Part shown: positions 1 to 6,080 of the stretch, piece by piece | How the letters are laid out: each line of letters starts with the position of its first letter | How positions within the stretch are numbered: position 1 is the first letter of the stretch | Source: Flavobacteriaceae bacterium | Lineage (GTDB): Bacteria; Bacteroidota; Bacteroidia; Flavobacteriales; Flavobacteriaceae | Direction of reading: 5' to 3' | Assembly: GCA_015493405.1 (NCBI GenBank) | Contig: WGDF01000236.1 | Coordinates: 1-6,080, forward strand | Length of the DNA: 6,080 bases | Program-made: the position numbers and the translations under genes | The notes under the pieces: generated by a model | Databases searched by the model: none | Told to the model about the DNA's origin: nothing | What the model saw: the letters and a program-made list of their open reading frames with translations, nothing else

Positions 1-985
1 AATTATAACTCATTGCTTCCATTAAATTTTGGGTATGCATTTTTTTAATACCTCTATATCTGGCTACTGATCCATTAAACCATCTTTTAATACTACCAAA
101 AGTTCTTTCAACTTTATATCTGGTTTTGCTTATGATTTTGTTGAATTTTTTTTCCCATTGTGTTAATGGCTTATTTCTTTTAGCTTTCTTTAATATGTGA
201 TTTTTTAGTTTCCTCTTTTCAAGTATTTCTGCATTTTTCTTTGATTGATAACCTTTGTCTGCTTTTAATGGAATATTTTTTGATAATTCTACATTGATAG
301 TCTCTAATACTTCGTCTAAATTTGATATCTCATTCTTACTAGCTGTTGTAGTTGCAACACCAAGTACGAGTCCTTCTTCATCTGTAACGTGATGTTTCTT
401 GTACCCAAAATGCAACTTCCCTCTTTTTTTAACCCAAGTAGCTTCTGTATCAACACTATCGGAATATTCTTTTTTCACTTGAACCTCTTCACCACGATCT
501 TCGGTTACTGTGTAATTGGTTTTTCCCTTTGGTTTTAAAGGAGTGTTTACAACACTAGCATCTACAATTAATCCTTTCTTCACAATGATTTGATGTGCTT
601 CAAGCTGTGCATTAATTGCAGCAAATAGTTTTTCGAAAGTTTGTGTTTTAGTTAAAGCTGTTCTGAAACGGCTTAATGTGCTATGGTCTGGTGCTACTTG
701 ATCAATACTCATCCCACAAAAATAACTAAATGAAATACTGTCATTTAATCTATCTTCTATTTCGTAATCACTTAAACCATACCAAGTTTGCAAAAGGAGC
801 ATTTTAAATAATAGTAAACCATCATATGAAGGTTTGCCTACGGCACTTTTGCCCTTTTTATAATCTTTATCTATCAAATCTTGGATAGGTTTCCAGTCAA
901 TTAGTGTGTTAATTTGGTCAAAAAAGGTTTTCTTTATCTTTCTTGTTCTCAAATCACAAATTGAATCGGCTAATGTAGGTTGATT
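1..985 (-). CDS. IS5-family DDE transposase, C-terminus off the left edge, start damaged
   Basis: This is the transposase that would cut and paste the surrounding element. The minus-strand frame is open for about 328 codons from 985 to the window edge. Numbered from the ATG at 997, the likely catalytic residues are D146 (IVDAS, codon 562-560), D247 (KADKGYQ, 259-257) and E297 (RYKVERTFG, 109-107). These are the usual IS5/transposase_11 DDE blocks. The N-terminal part (about residues 8-110) includes the DUF772-like segments GKPSYDGLLLFKMLLLQTWY and APDHSTLSRFR. The end of the window reads MEAMSYN, near the usual C-terminus, so only a small part should be missing. Oddity: the frame begins ATG AAA ATG TAA, with the stop at 988-986, and the next in-frame ATG is at 802, inside the N-terminal domain. 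Either codon 4 mutated to a stop, or the true ATG was lost (AATCAACCT at 985-977 could be an ATGCAACCT with one G missing), or a weak start such as TTG (952) is used. Family assignment is firm; activity is doubtful. Confidence 0.85.
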
Positions 986-1000
986 TTACATTTTCATACA

Positions 1001-1032
1001 GTAAATATACGACTTATATAATTGATAACCAA
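1001..1032 (-). promoter_or_regulatory. Possible Bacteroidota-type promoter for the IS5 transposase
   Basis: On the minus strand a TTG at 1032-1030 is followed, after a 20-base spacer, by TATATTTAC (1009-1001). This resembles the Bacteroidota pattern of a -33 TTG and a -7 TAnnTTTG, with the last G replaced by A. It lies only a few bases upstream of the ATG at 997, implying an almost leaderless transcript or a start further inside. The call rests on the motif and its position only. Confidence 0.35.
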
Positions 1033-1070
1033 ATGTTTAAATTGATTTTTTTTATTTTTTTCATTTTTTG

Positions 1071-1083
1071 CCTTGCAACGGTC
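1071..1083 (-). repeat. Candidate terminal inverted repeat of the IS5-family element (one copy visible)
   Basis: Read on the minus strand, GACCGTTGCAAGG directly follows the point where the neighbouring transposase frame is broken, so it is the expected outer end of the inserted element. From memory it resembles the AGACCTTTGCAA-like tips of several Bacteroidota insertion sequences, but I cannot check this. The partner repeat is outside the window. The exact outer base (1083 to 1086) is uncertain. Confidence 0.4.
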
Positions 1084-1406
1084 TTAAAGCATTATACCGA
1101 AGGTTCTGCCAAAATAAGTTGTGTCCATCAGAACTATAACTTTGCGTGGTAATTTCTTCGGGATAATAATCTTGTATTGATCTATTTTTCTTTGAATTGT
1201 TCGCTTGGAACAATGATATTTTTTAGCAAGTTGTTCATAGGTTTGTTTACCTTTGGTGTATTCATCCCAAATAATCTTTGGACTTATCCTATATCCACTT
1301 ACAAATTGTTTACTGCACGCATAACATTTATACAATTGTTTGCTACCTTTTAATCCATTTTTCTTTGTAATTGAACTATTACAAAAAACACATTTTTTTT
1401 ATTCAT
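1084..1406 (-). pseudogene. IS256-like (variant, zinc-ribbon) transposase, N-terminal fragment, frameshifted and cut by the IS5 element
   Basis: This is the N-terminal remnant of a mutator/IS256-like transposase of the zinc-binding variant type. In reading order it has a zinc ribbon made of CVFC (codons 1392-1381) and CYAC (1326-1315). A helix-turn-helix-like segment, TYEQLAKKYHCSKRTIQRKI, follows. Then comes VLMDTTYFGRTFG, which contains the first catalytic Asp (codon 1125-1123). The frame then ends at TAA 1086-1084, exactly where the IS5 element starts, so the remaining catalytic residues are lost. The likely original start is the ATG at 1406. From it the frame reads M-N-K-K and then goes out of register in a run of eight A's (1393-1400); six or nine A's would join it to the zinc ribbon. 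The region from the TTG at 1335 onward is open, but starting there would skip the first Cys pair. The fragment cannot be an active transposase by itself. The family call is based on recognised motifs; the original 3' part probably lies left of the window, beyond the inserted element. Confidence 0.8.
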
Positions 1407-1480
1407 AAGCTTTGATTTGTGTCAAAACTAATAAAAACAATGCATTCGGAAGATTTTAGCCTACTTTTTGTCTATTAAGC
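1084..1480 (-). mobile_element. Remnant of an IS256-like element (right end), target of the IS5 insertion
   Basis: The interrupted transposase gene plus its upstream flank form the remaining end of an older insertion sequence. The outer boundary must lie between the transposase start (1406) and the terminator of the protease gene (about 1480). I cannot identify its inverted repeat because the other end is not in the window. The sequence from 1407 to 1480 holds no gene. Its end coordinate is an upper bound, not an observed border. Confidence 0.5.
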
Positions 1481-1516
1481 CAAAAAAGAGCAATAACTTA
1501 TCGTCATCACTCTTTT
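1480..1516 (-). terminator. Rho-independent terminator of the S8 protease gene
   Basis: The minus-strand transcript can fold a 13-bp stem (arms 1516-1504 and 1496-1484) around a 7-base loop, CGATAAG, followed at once by more U's (six in a row, 1487-1482). Three of the pairs are G-U wobbles that exist only in the minus-strand RNA. On the plus strand they become A-C mismatches, and the following tract is shorter. The hairpin is therefore directional and terminates the protease, whose stop codon ends 22 bases upstream at 1538. Confidence 0.75.
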
Positions 1517-1537
1517 ATCAACAAAAATAGAGAAATC

Positions 1538-4495
1538 TTATTTAATCACAATTCTTTTAACTCCCGATTTGTTATTACTATTAACTTGCAAAAGATATAC
1601 CCCTTTTTTTAAGTGTCCTAAAATAACATTTTTAGTAAAGCTGTTACCATAATTGTTATAAATTCGATGAAATACCTCTCGTCCGGACAGATCAAGTAAT
1701 CGTAAATTGATGTGTTTATCGGCACTTAATTGTATATTGATTTGTCCAGTAGAAGGATTAGGCCATACTTTAAATAATTCGAAAGTTTGATTATAAACAC
1801 CTAAAATTTCTTCACAAATTTCCAATGCCCACATATTTAGGGAACCTCCGTTTCCAGCAACCGGATCAAATACTTTTAAAGTCCAATTACCCTGAGCATT
1901 TTCTCCATTAAATGCACTCATAGTTTCAAATGGTTTAACATCGTCTCTAATAGCAGGAGGCGTCGGCTTGCATTCCAAGAAATTTTCAGAATGATCATCA
2001 TAAACAACTTGAATATTTTGATAATTACCGTTACAGGTTCCCGATTGATTTAAAATAACTTCTGTGCCTTGCGGACTGACTAATTTTATCTCTAAATCTG
2101 AGATATTGGTATGTGTAATATCAACATAAGCTTTAACATTGCTGATAGTACTGTTTTGCGCATAGTATATCTGCGATTCATAAGGTGTAGTCGATGCAGT
2201 GGTCGGAATGGATACTGCTGTTGTATTAAAACTCTGGTTACAGCTCACCTGAAGCGTTGAAAAACTTCTCATAGCTGAAAAGTCGCCTGATGCACAATCA
2301 TTTAAAGGCTTTACACGCCAGTAATAAGTGCCTCCATCTGATATCCCGTATGTATGTTCTTTGATCAAAAAGGATGGATTTTTTACAGTTTCGTCCAAAA
2401 CGATATTATCAAATGTTGCATTGACAGCTATTTGCAATTGGTATTGTTGGGCATTGGGGTGAGCTTCCCATTCTAGACTAAAGGGCTTACTTAAATCAAC
2501 TGCTCCATTTGCCGGCGCAATCAAATTTTGCGGAGTAAAATTGTCTTTCAAAACATGCAATTGTAATTCCTTGATAATCTGCTGACTACCATTGGTGCCG
2601 ACCACTTCTAAATTATATATACCGGCAGCAACATTATCCAATCCGGAAATTTGCAATGTAAAGTTACCATTTTCGGATAAACTTATAGGCGAAAAAGTAG
2701 CGGAAGCTCCAGCAGGGAGTCCGTTTAAAGAAAAATTAGTAGGGTTACTTAATGAACCGGATTGGGTATATCGTAAATCAAAAGACGTTGAAGCCGTATT
2801 ATTCGAACAAATATTACGACTTTCGCCATCTGTGGCATTAATAGCAAATGGATTATTAATACCTGTTACTATAATAGACACATCTTGCTTATTGAATTTC
2901 AAATTTCCTTTATGAGAAACTGTTATGGTATAAGTTCCAGAAGCATTATTGACTTGTATTTTTTCAAAATTATCAGCAGTATTGTCTCCTGTGGTTGCAG
3001 CGGCACTCGGATTGGCTGGATTGAGTTTCCAAGGGTAATATGTTGTACCGTTTTTAGTGATGCGAACATCCAAATCATTGACTAATGCCGCTGTTGGGTT
3101 ATCAAGTAAATCAGCAGCGGTTCCGGTAACAACATGACCAGCAGGATCGGTCCAACTGATACTTGCCATTAAAGGTTCCGTTCCATTTGCATTGACTGTG
3201 AAACTATAAGTTTCGCCTTGATGTAAAGTAATTTCTTTAATTCCGGATGTTAAGCCGTTATTGACGATTGTTTCAGCCGCTGCTGCTGTATTCATTAATC
3301 CCCAACCGAAAGCATAATCCGGTCCGGCATAATTGCCTGCTTCACGGGCAGTATGTAAAGCCAAACCCTTTAAGGTAGCCGAGCGAATAAAATTACCGTA
3401 AGTTTCATGATAGAGTTGCTGTAACAAAATTAAACTACCGGTTATGGTTGGAGAGGCCATAGAGGTTCCGTCATAGGTGTCTGTCGCTGAGTCGGAGTCT
3501 GATATACAAGAAGCCACAGCAACCCCTTGTCCACAGATATCAGGTTTTATCCGACCATCGTCGGTTGGCCCCCAATTGCTAAAATTACTCATCGTAACAC
3601 TATTAGGGCCATTATAATTAGAAACCCTTCGGACAGCCCCAACAGTGATACCGTTTTTATTGGTGGCATGCCCTGTTAACATATCATATCCACCTTTATT
3701 AGAACCATTAAAAGCATATTGTCTATCGTTACCGGCAGCATCAACTGCTAAATAATAGGGTGCATTAAACATAATTTCATCCCAATCGCGAGCTTCGCTA
3801 GAATATTTGCCGAACCAATATATATCAATGAGTCGTTGACCATAGTAATTGAAAGTCTGCATGCCGTAAGAATGATTCGATACTAAAAGCCCTTCTGAAG
3901 CACGAGCAGCCATTTCCCCGGTGTCATTATACCAGTCATGCGCCCAACAAGAGGCATTAAAAGCCATTCCTCGATATCTTAAAACACCATTAGCTATCAT
4001 AGTTCCGGTAACATGAGTCGCATGCCGGTTTAAGTCATTGGGACCACTAAAAACAGCACCATCTCTTTGGGTAACCCGCCCGATTAAAAAATTATGCGTG
4101 CTTCTAACAGCACCACCATCCCAAATACCAACAATCATGTTTTGACCTTGAATGTCAAGACCTAAACCGCCATTATTATATAGCTTATCTGTATTGATTG
4201 TTTTGGCCGCATAGTAATTGTAAGTCTGGAAATAAACCGGTTTACCATCCGGTGTTAACCTTATTAATTCAAAACCTTGACCATGTTGACTTCCTTTAAT
4301 CGGCCAACCCATTTCTTTGGCTTTTTGTTCCGCCTCCTTTTTTGCTTTGGTATTAGCACTACTAAATGATTGGTTCAGTTTTTGTAAATATTTATAATTG
4401 GTATGATTAATAATCTTATTTCTCTCCTTTTGATTTTGCGCAAAAAGAAATGAGGTAAACATAAGAAAATTCAGTAAAAATAATTTTTTTAACAT
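1538..4495 (-). CDS. Secreted subtilisin-like (S8) serine protease with P domain and T9SS C-terminal sorting domain
   Basis: This is a complete 985-residue endopeptidase expected to cleave proteins outside the cell or at its surface. Residues 1-19 or 20 are a signal peptide (MLKK, hydrophobic core, FAQ). About 21-105 is a charged, Lys-rich stretch that probably acts as a propeptide. The S8 domain spans about 110-410 with catalytic D126 (IVGIWDGG), H158 (NRHATHVTGT) and S345 (YDGTSMASP), and oxyanion-hole N256 (AAGND), so the triad is intact. It resembles the Kp43-type S8 group. About 415-545 is a beta-sandwich (PPC-like/Kp43 C-terminal type; ISWTDPAG, VNDLDVRI). About 555-650 is an Ig-like segment with GLPAG. 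About 655-748 is an FN3-like module (TYYWRVKP). About 752-894 is a P/Homo B domain (SDLEIKLVSPQGT, GNWTLKVFD). About 905-985 is a T9SS type A-like tail (WPNPSTGQINIQL, LLDLSGREV, GVYLLQV, VKRIVIK). The ATG at 4495 is chosen because the signal peptide follows directly. The gene is monocistronic, with its own terminator, and divergent from the Asp-box gene. Substrate is unknown. Confidence 0.95.
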   Translation of the reverse strand: MLKKLFLLNFLMFTSFLFAQNQKERNKIINHTNYKYLQKLNQSFSSANTKAKKEAEQKAKEMGWPIKGSQHGQGFELIRLTPDGKPVYFQTYNYYAAKTINTDKLYNNGGLGLDIQGQNMIVGIWDGGAVRSTHNFLIGRVTQRDGAVFSGPNDLNRHATHVTGTMIANGVLRYRGMAFNASCWAHDWYNDTGEMAARASEGLLVSNHSYGMQTFNYYGQRLIDIYWFGKYSSEARDWDEIMFNAPYYLAVDAAGNDRQYAFNGSNKGGYDMLTGHATNKNGITVGAVRRVSNYNGPNSVTMSNFSNWGPTDDGRIKPDICGQGVAVASCISDSDSATDTYDGTSMASPTITGSLILLQQLYHETYGNFIRSATLKGLALHTAREAGNYAGPDYAFGWGLMNTAAAAETIVNNGLTSGIKEITLHQGETYSFTVNANGTEPLMASISWTDPAGHVVTGTAADLLDNPTAALVNDLDVRITKNGTTYYPWKLNPANPSAAATTGDNTADNFEKIQVNNASGTYTITVSHKGNLKFNKQDVSIIVTGINNPFAINATDGESRNICSNNTASTSFDLRYTQSGSLSNPTNFSLNGLPAGASATFSPISLSENGNFTLQISGLDNVAAGIYNLEVVGTNGSQQIIKELQLHVLKDNFTPQNLIAPANGAVDLSKPFSLEWEAHPNAQQYQLQIAVNATFDNIVLDETVKNPSFLIKEHTYGISDGGTYYWRVKPLNDCASGDFSAMRSFSTLQVSCNQSFNTTAVSIPTTASTTPYESQIYYAQNSTISNVKAYVDITHTNISDLEIKLVSPQGTEVILNQSGTCNGNYQNIQVVYDDHSENFLECKPTPPAIRDDVKPFETMSAFNGENAQGNWTLKVFDPVAGNGGSLNMWALEICEEILGVYNQTFELFKVWPNPSTGQINIQLSADKHINLRLLDLSGREVFHRIYNNYGNSFTKNVILGHLKKGVYLLQVNSNNKSGVKRIVIK

Positions 4496-4506
4496 AATTT
4501 TAATTT

Positions 4507-4521
4507 TTTGTAGTCTACAAA
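4507..4521. promoter_or_regulatory. Perfect 7+1+7 inverted repeat overlapping the protease promoter (possible operator)
   Basis: TTTGTAG-T-CTACAAA is an exact inverted repeat with a one-base centre. It overlaps the first bases of the -7-like box at 4518-4525 and lies 12 bases upstream of the protease ATG. It would therefore cover the expected transcription start. Unlike the other palindromes in this spacer it includes G and C, which makes chance somewhat less likely. A dimeric regulator site is an inference; no regulator gene is in view. Confidence 0.35.
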
Positions 4522-4525
4522 TTTA
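4518..4525 (-). promoter_or_regulatory. Bacteroidota-type -7 box (TAAATTTG) for the protease gene
   Basis: The minus strand reads TAAATTTG, an exact match to the Bacteroidota TAnnTTTG -7 consensus, 22 bases before the ATG at 4495. I see no convincing -33 TTG at the usual distance upstream, only A/T-rich DNA. The leader would be short, about 10-16 nt, with no SD-like sequence. Confidence 0.5.
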
Positions 4526-4661
4526 CAAAAATTATACCTTTATTATTTATTGATTTAAATTTATTACCTTAATTGACAATAAAATTTATTAATAATCAAA
4601 AAAAAAGCTTTAAAAAATGATTTTTTACTAAAAAGAGCTAAATATTAATTAATATACATCA

Positions 4662-4669
4662 TTAGTTTG
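4662..4669 (+). promoter_or_regulatory. Weak -7-like box for the Asp-box protein gene
   Basis: TTAGTTTG matches TAnnTTTG at seven of eight positions (second base T instead of A) and lies 50 bases before the ATG at 4720. No clear -33 element is seen upstream. This is the best plus-strand candidate in the spacer, but the support is weak. Confidence 0.25.
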
Positions 4670-4719
4670 ATTTTTTTATTTATTTTTACACTTAAATTAA
4701 TTTAAAAAACGTAAATAAT

Positions 4720-6080
4720 ATGAAAAAATCATTACTTTTTGTTTTAGCTGCTTTTTTAGGCTTTAACACTTTCGCTCAAATGTCTCCCGGTTGGGAAGTT
4801 TACCATTCCGGTTATCAAACTGAATCCAGAGGTATCTCAGCTTTTGGTATATTGAATTCAACTACCGAAAATGTCGCATGGAGTATCGCTTATGATGGAT
4901 CGGCAAATGATGATAAGATTTCGGCAATTGCCTATACCTCAAACGGAGGTCAAACTTGGACAGCCTATGACCCTCTTTCATTGCCCGGTGTTGTCAATCT
5001 TGGTATTTCTATGGTTTACCCTACAAATGCCACTACTGCTTATGTTGCCGGTTACAAACGTAGTTTTGGTAATGGTGGCGTTTGGAAAACCACCGATGCC
5101 GGTGCATCTTGGACTAAATCTTCTTCTAATAGTATGTACTCTAATGCAAATTCTTTTTGCAATTTGGTTTATTTTTATGATGAAAACAACGGTTTTTGTC
5201 AAGGGGACCCTATCAATGGTGAATTTGAAATGTATGCTACGACGGATGCCGGTGCTACTTGGACCCCGATTTCCGGCGCTAATATTGACAACCCGCTTTC
5301 AGGAGAATTCGGTTATGTTCATGGGATAGCTTATACGCCTAACGGTTCAACCGTATGGTTTACAACAAACAAAGGACGTTTGTTCCGTTCCACTGATAAT
5401 GGTCATACTTGGACCGCTTTTCAAACACCTTTGACAGATTTCGGTGGTGCTAACGATAATGGCAGCGTCACTTTTAAAGATGATAACGAAGGTTGGATTT
5501 CCAGAGGGAACGGTGAATTATATCACTCAACTGATGGTGGCGCCTCTTGGACGCAAATGACCCCGAATTATGATTGGGTAGGAAGTGACCCTAATAATCC
5601 TAATCCGTTCTTTGGCGGCGATATCAGTTTCATCCCCGGTACTGCTAATACCCTAATCATAACTGAATCTGATTACACCCTACCGGTTTATGGTGCGGCA
5701 ATCAGTACTGACGGTGGACAAAATTGGACTAAAATGATTTATTACAATTTTGATGGCGGTCCTTGGGAAGTTTTACAGCCGAATAGTAGTATCCAACATC
5801 TTTCCGTTGCATTTAGGGATGAAAATTTTGGTTTGAGTGGCGGTTTTTCGCATATAAATGACCCTAATGACTCTAATAGTGCTCAAACTCAAGGTGTTTT
5901 TAAGTATAATAAAGCTGCGGTATCTATAGCCGATGAAACAATAAACGGTTTAACTGTTTATCCCAATCCCGCAAGTAATTTCGTCAAAGTAAATACTGAT
6001 GGTACTGCATTAAAAAACATCTCTGTTTATGATTTGACAGGTAAAGAAATTTTGAATTTTAACAACTTATCTGTTAATAC
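4720..6080 (+). CDS. Secreted Asp-box (BNR) repeat protein, probable beta-propeller, with T9SS tail; 3' end off the edge
   Basis: The visible 453 codons start at an ATG followed by a signal peptide (MKKSLLFVLAAFLGFNTFAQ, cleavage near residue 20), which fixes the start. Six Asp-box motifs follow the S/T-x-D/N-x-G-x-x-W pattern: SNGGQTW (74-80), TTDAGASW (124-131), TTDAGATW (174-181), STDNGHTW (224-231), STDGGASW (270-277) and STDGGQNW (329-336). Spacing is 50, 50, 50, 46 and 59 residues, as expected for one box per blade of a sialidase- or Vps10-like beta-propeller. No convincing sialidase catalytic set (FRIP motif, Arg triad) is visible, so binding or a structural role is as likely as glycosidase activity. 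From about 408 a T9SS type A-like sorting domain begins (TVYPNPASNFVKV, ISVYDLTGKEIL) and is cut by the window edge, roughly 40-60 residues short. This indicates export and probably surface attachment by T9SS. The function beyond this is unknown. Confidence 0.92.
   Translation, partial: MKKSLLFVLAAFLGFNTFAQMSPGWEVYHSGYQTESRGISAFGILNSTTENVAWSIAYDGSANDDKISAIAYTSNGGQTWTAYDPLSLPGVVNLGISMVYPTNATTAYVAGYKRSFGNGGVWKTTDAGASWTKSSSNSMYSNANSFCNLVYFYDENNGFCQGDPINGEFEMYATTDAGATWTPISGANIDNPLSGEFGYVHGIAYTPNGSTVWFTTNKGRLFRSTDNGHTWTAFQTPLTDFGGANDNGSVTFKDDNEGWISRGNGELYHSTDGGASWTQMTPNYDWVGSDPNNPNPFFGGDISFIPGTANTLIITESDYTLPVYGAAISTDGGQNWTKMIYYNFDGGPWEVLQPNSSIQHLSVAFRDENFGLSGGFSHINDPNDSNSAQTQGVFKYNKAAVSIADETINGLTVYPNPASNFVKVNTDGTALKNISVYDLTGKEILNFNNLSVN

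Larger units (their letters stand above)
1..1083 (-). mobile_element. IS5-family insertion sequence, right-hand part (left end outside window)
   Basis: This stretch carries a transposase open frame (minus strand), a short upstream region with a promoter-like sequence, and a candidate terminal repeat near 1071-1083. The right boundary is placed at about 1083 because the reading frame of a different transposase (IS256-like) runs up to 1087 and then abruptly meets a TAA at the junction. The left end lies beyond the window, so neither the inverted repeat pair nor the target duplication can be confirmed. The boundary is uncertain by a few bases: a TTAA-type target (1084-1087) would fit the IS5 group's preference for a short TA-containing target, which is inference. 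Confidence 0.75.
4496..4719. other. Divergent AT-rich intergenic control region
   Basis: These 224 bases separate the starts of two divergent T9SS-cargo genes and contain no gene that I can support. They are almost pure A/T. Besides the -7-like boxes described separately, they hold two perfect A/T-rich palindromes. One is TAAAAAAT-G-ATTTTTTA (4611-4627). The other is a 14-bp ATATTAATTAATAT (4642-4655), placed just upstream of the weak plus-strand -7 candidate. In such A/T-rich DNA palindromes arise easily, so their function is inference. Confidence 0.6.

Noticed and set aside
1041..1070. Long T-rich tract, considered as a terminator
   Set aside because: No GC stem precedes it on either strand; it is the A/T-rich flank of the IS5-family element next to its end.
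2592..2915. Plus-strand open frame of 107 codons
   Set aside because: It lies wholly inside the protease gene on the opposite strand, has no recognisable domain or signal, and the protease frame is clearly the real one.
2885..3085. Plus-strand open frame of 66 codons
   Set aside because: Antisense to the protease gene; no motif, no promoter, ordinary chance frame.
4573..4578. TTGACA, a sigma70-type -35 box
   Set aside because: No -10 hexamer at 16-18 bases (the sequence there is TCAAAA), and Bacteroidota primary promoters use a different consensus.
4978..5202. Minus-strand open frame of 74 codons
   Set aside because: Antisense to the Asp-box gene, with no recognisable feature.
4871..5329. 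Plus-strand open frame of 152 codons in another register
   Set aside because: It overlaps the Asp-box gene in a different frame. That gene's frame has a signal peptide, regular motifs and a sorting tail; the hydrophobic composition here is an out-of-frame artefact.
4720..5950. Asp-box repeats considered as a DNA-level tandem repeat
   Set aside because: Only the short protein motif recurs; the DNA between boxes is not similar, so this is an ordinary fold repeat.
1..6080. CRISPR array, tRNA, rRNA or riboswitch
   Set aside because: No regularly spaced direct repeats, no cloverleaf-like or rRNA-like segment, and no leader long enough for a riboswitch was seen by eye on either strand.

Overview
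The window looks like a chromosomal piece of a Bacteroidota bacterium, most likely a flavobacterium-like member. Three things point there: low GC with long A/T tracts, two secreted proteins whose C-termini match the Por-secretion-system (type IX, T9SS) sorting domain, and promoter-like boxes of the Bacteroidota TAnnTTTG type. No SD-like ribosome binding sites stand out, which fits that phylum.

Layout. Positions 1 to about 1083 are the right-hand part of an IS5-family insertion sequence. Its transposase lies on the minus strand and runs off the left edge. Its frame is open for about 330 codons with a complete DDE triad, but it has an in-frame TAA near the expected start. The element abuts, and appears inserted into, a second minus-strand transposase gene (1084-1406) of the IS256-like zinc-ribbon ('variant Zn-binding') type. 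That gene is cut just after its first catalytic Asp and also carries a frameshift in an A8 tract. The left third is therefore a nested insertion-sequence graveyard.

From 1480 to 1516 a hairpin plus U-tract terminates the next gene. That gene (1538-4495, minus) encodes a complete 985-residue secreted subtilisin-like (S8) protease with signal peptide, intact Asp/His/Ser triad, beta-sandwich and FN3-like modules, a P/Homo B domain and a T9SS type A-like tail. A 224-bp, very AT-rich divergent intergenic region (4496-4719) holds a good Bacteroidota -7 box and several palindromes. From 4720 a plus-strand gene encodes a secreted protein with six Asp-box (BNR) motifs, probably a beta-propeller. It begins its own T9SS tail before being cut by the right edge.

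How the parts relate. The two secreted proteins diverge from one control region and should share the T9SS export route to the outer membrane surface or medium, so a common role in extracellular protein or glycoconjugate use is plausible but not proven. The insertion sequences lie downstream of the protease terminator and do not disrupt it. I do not see a new defence, CRISPR or RNA system here. The most informative oddities are the nested insertion, the damaged starts of both transposases and the palindrome over the protease promoter.
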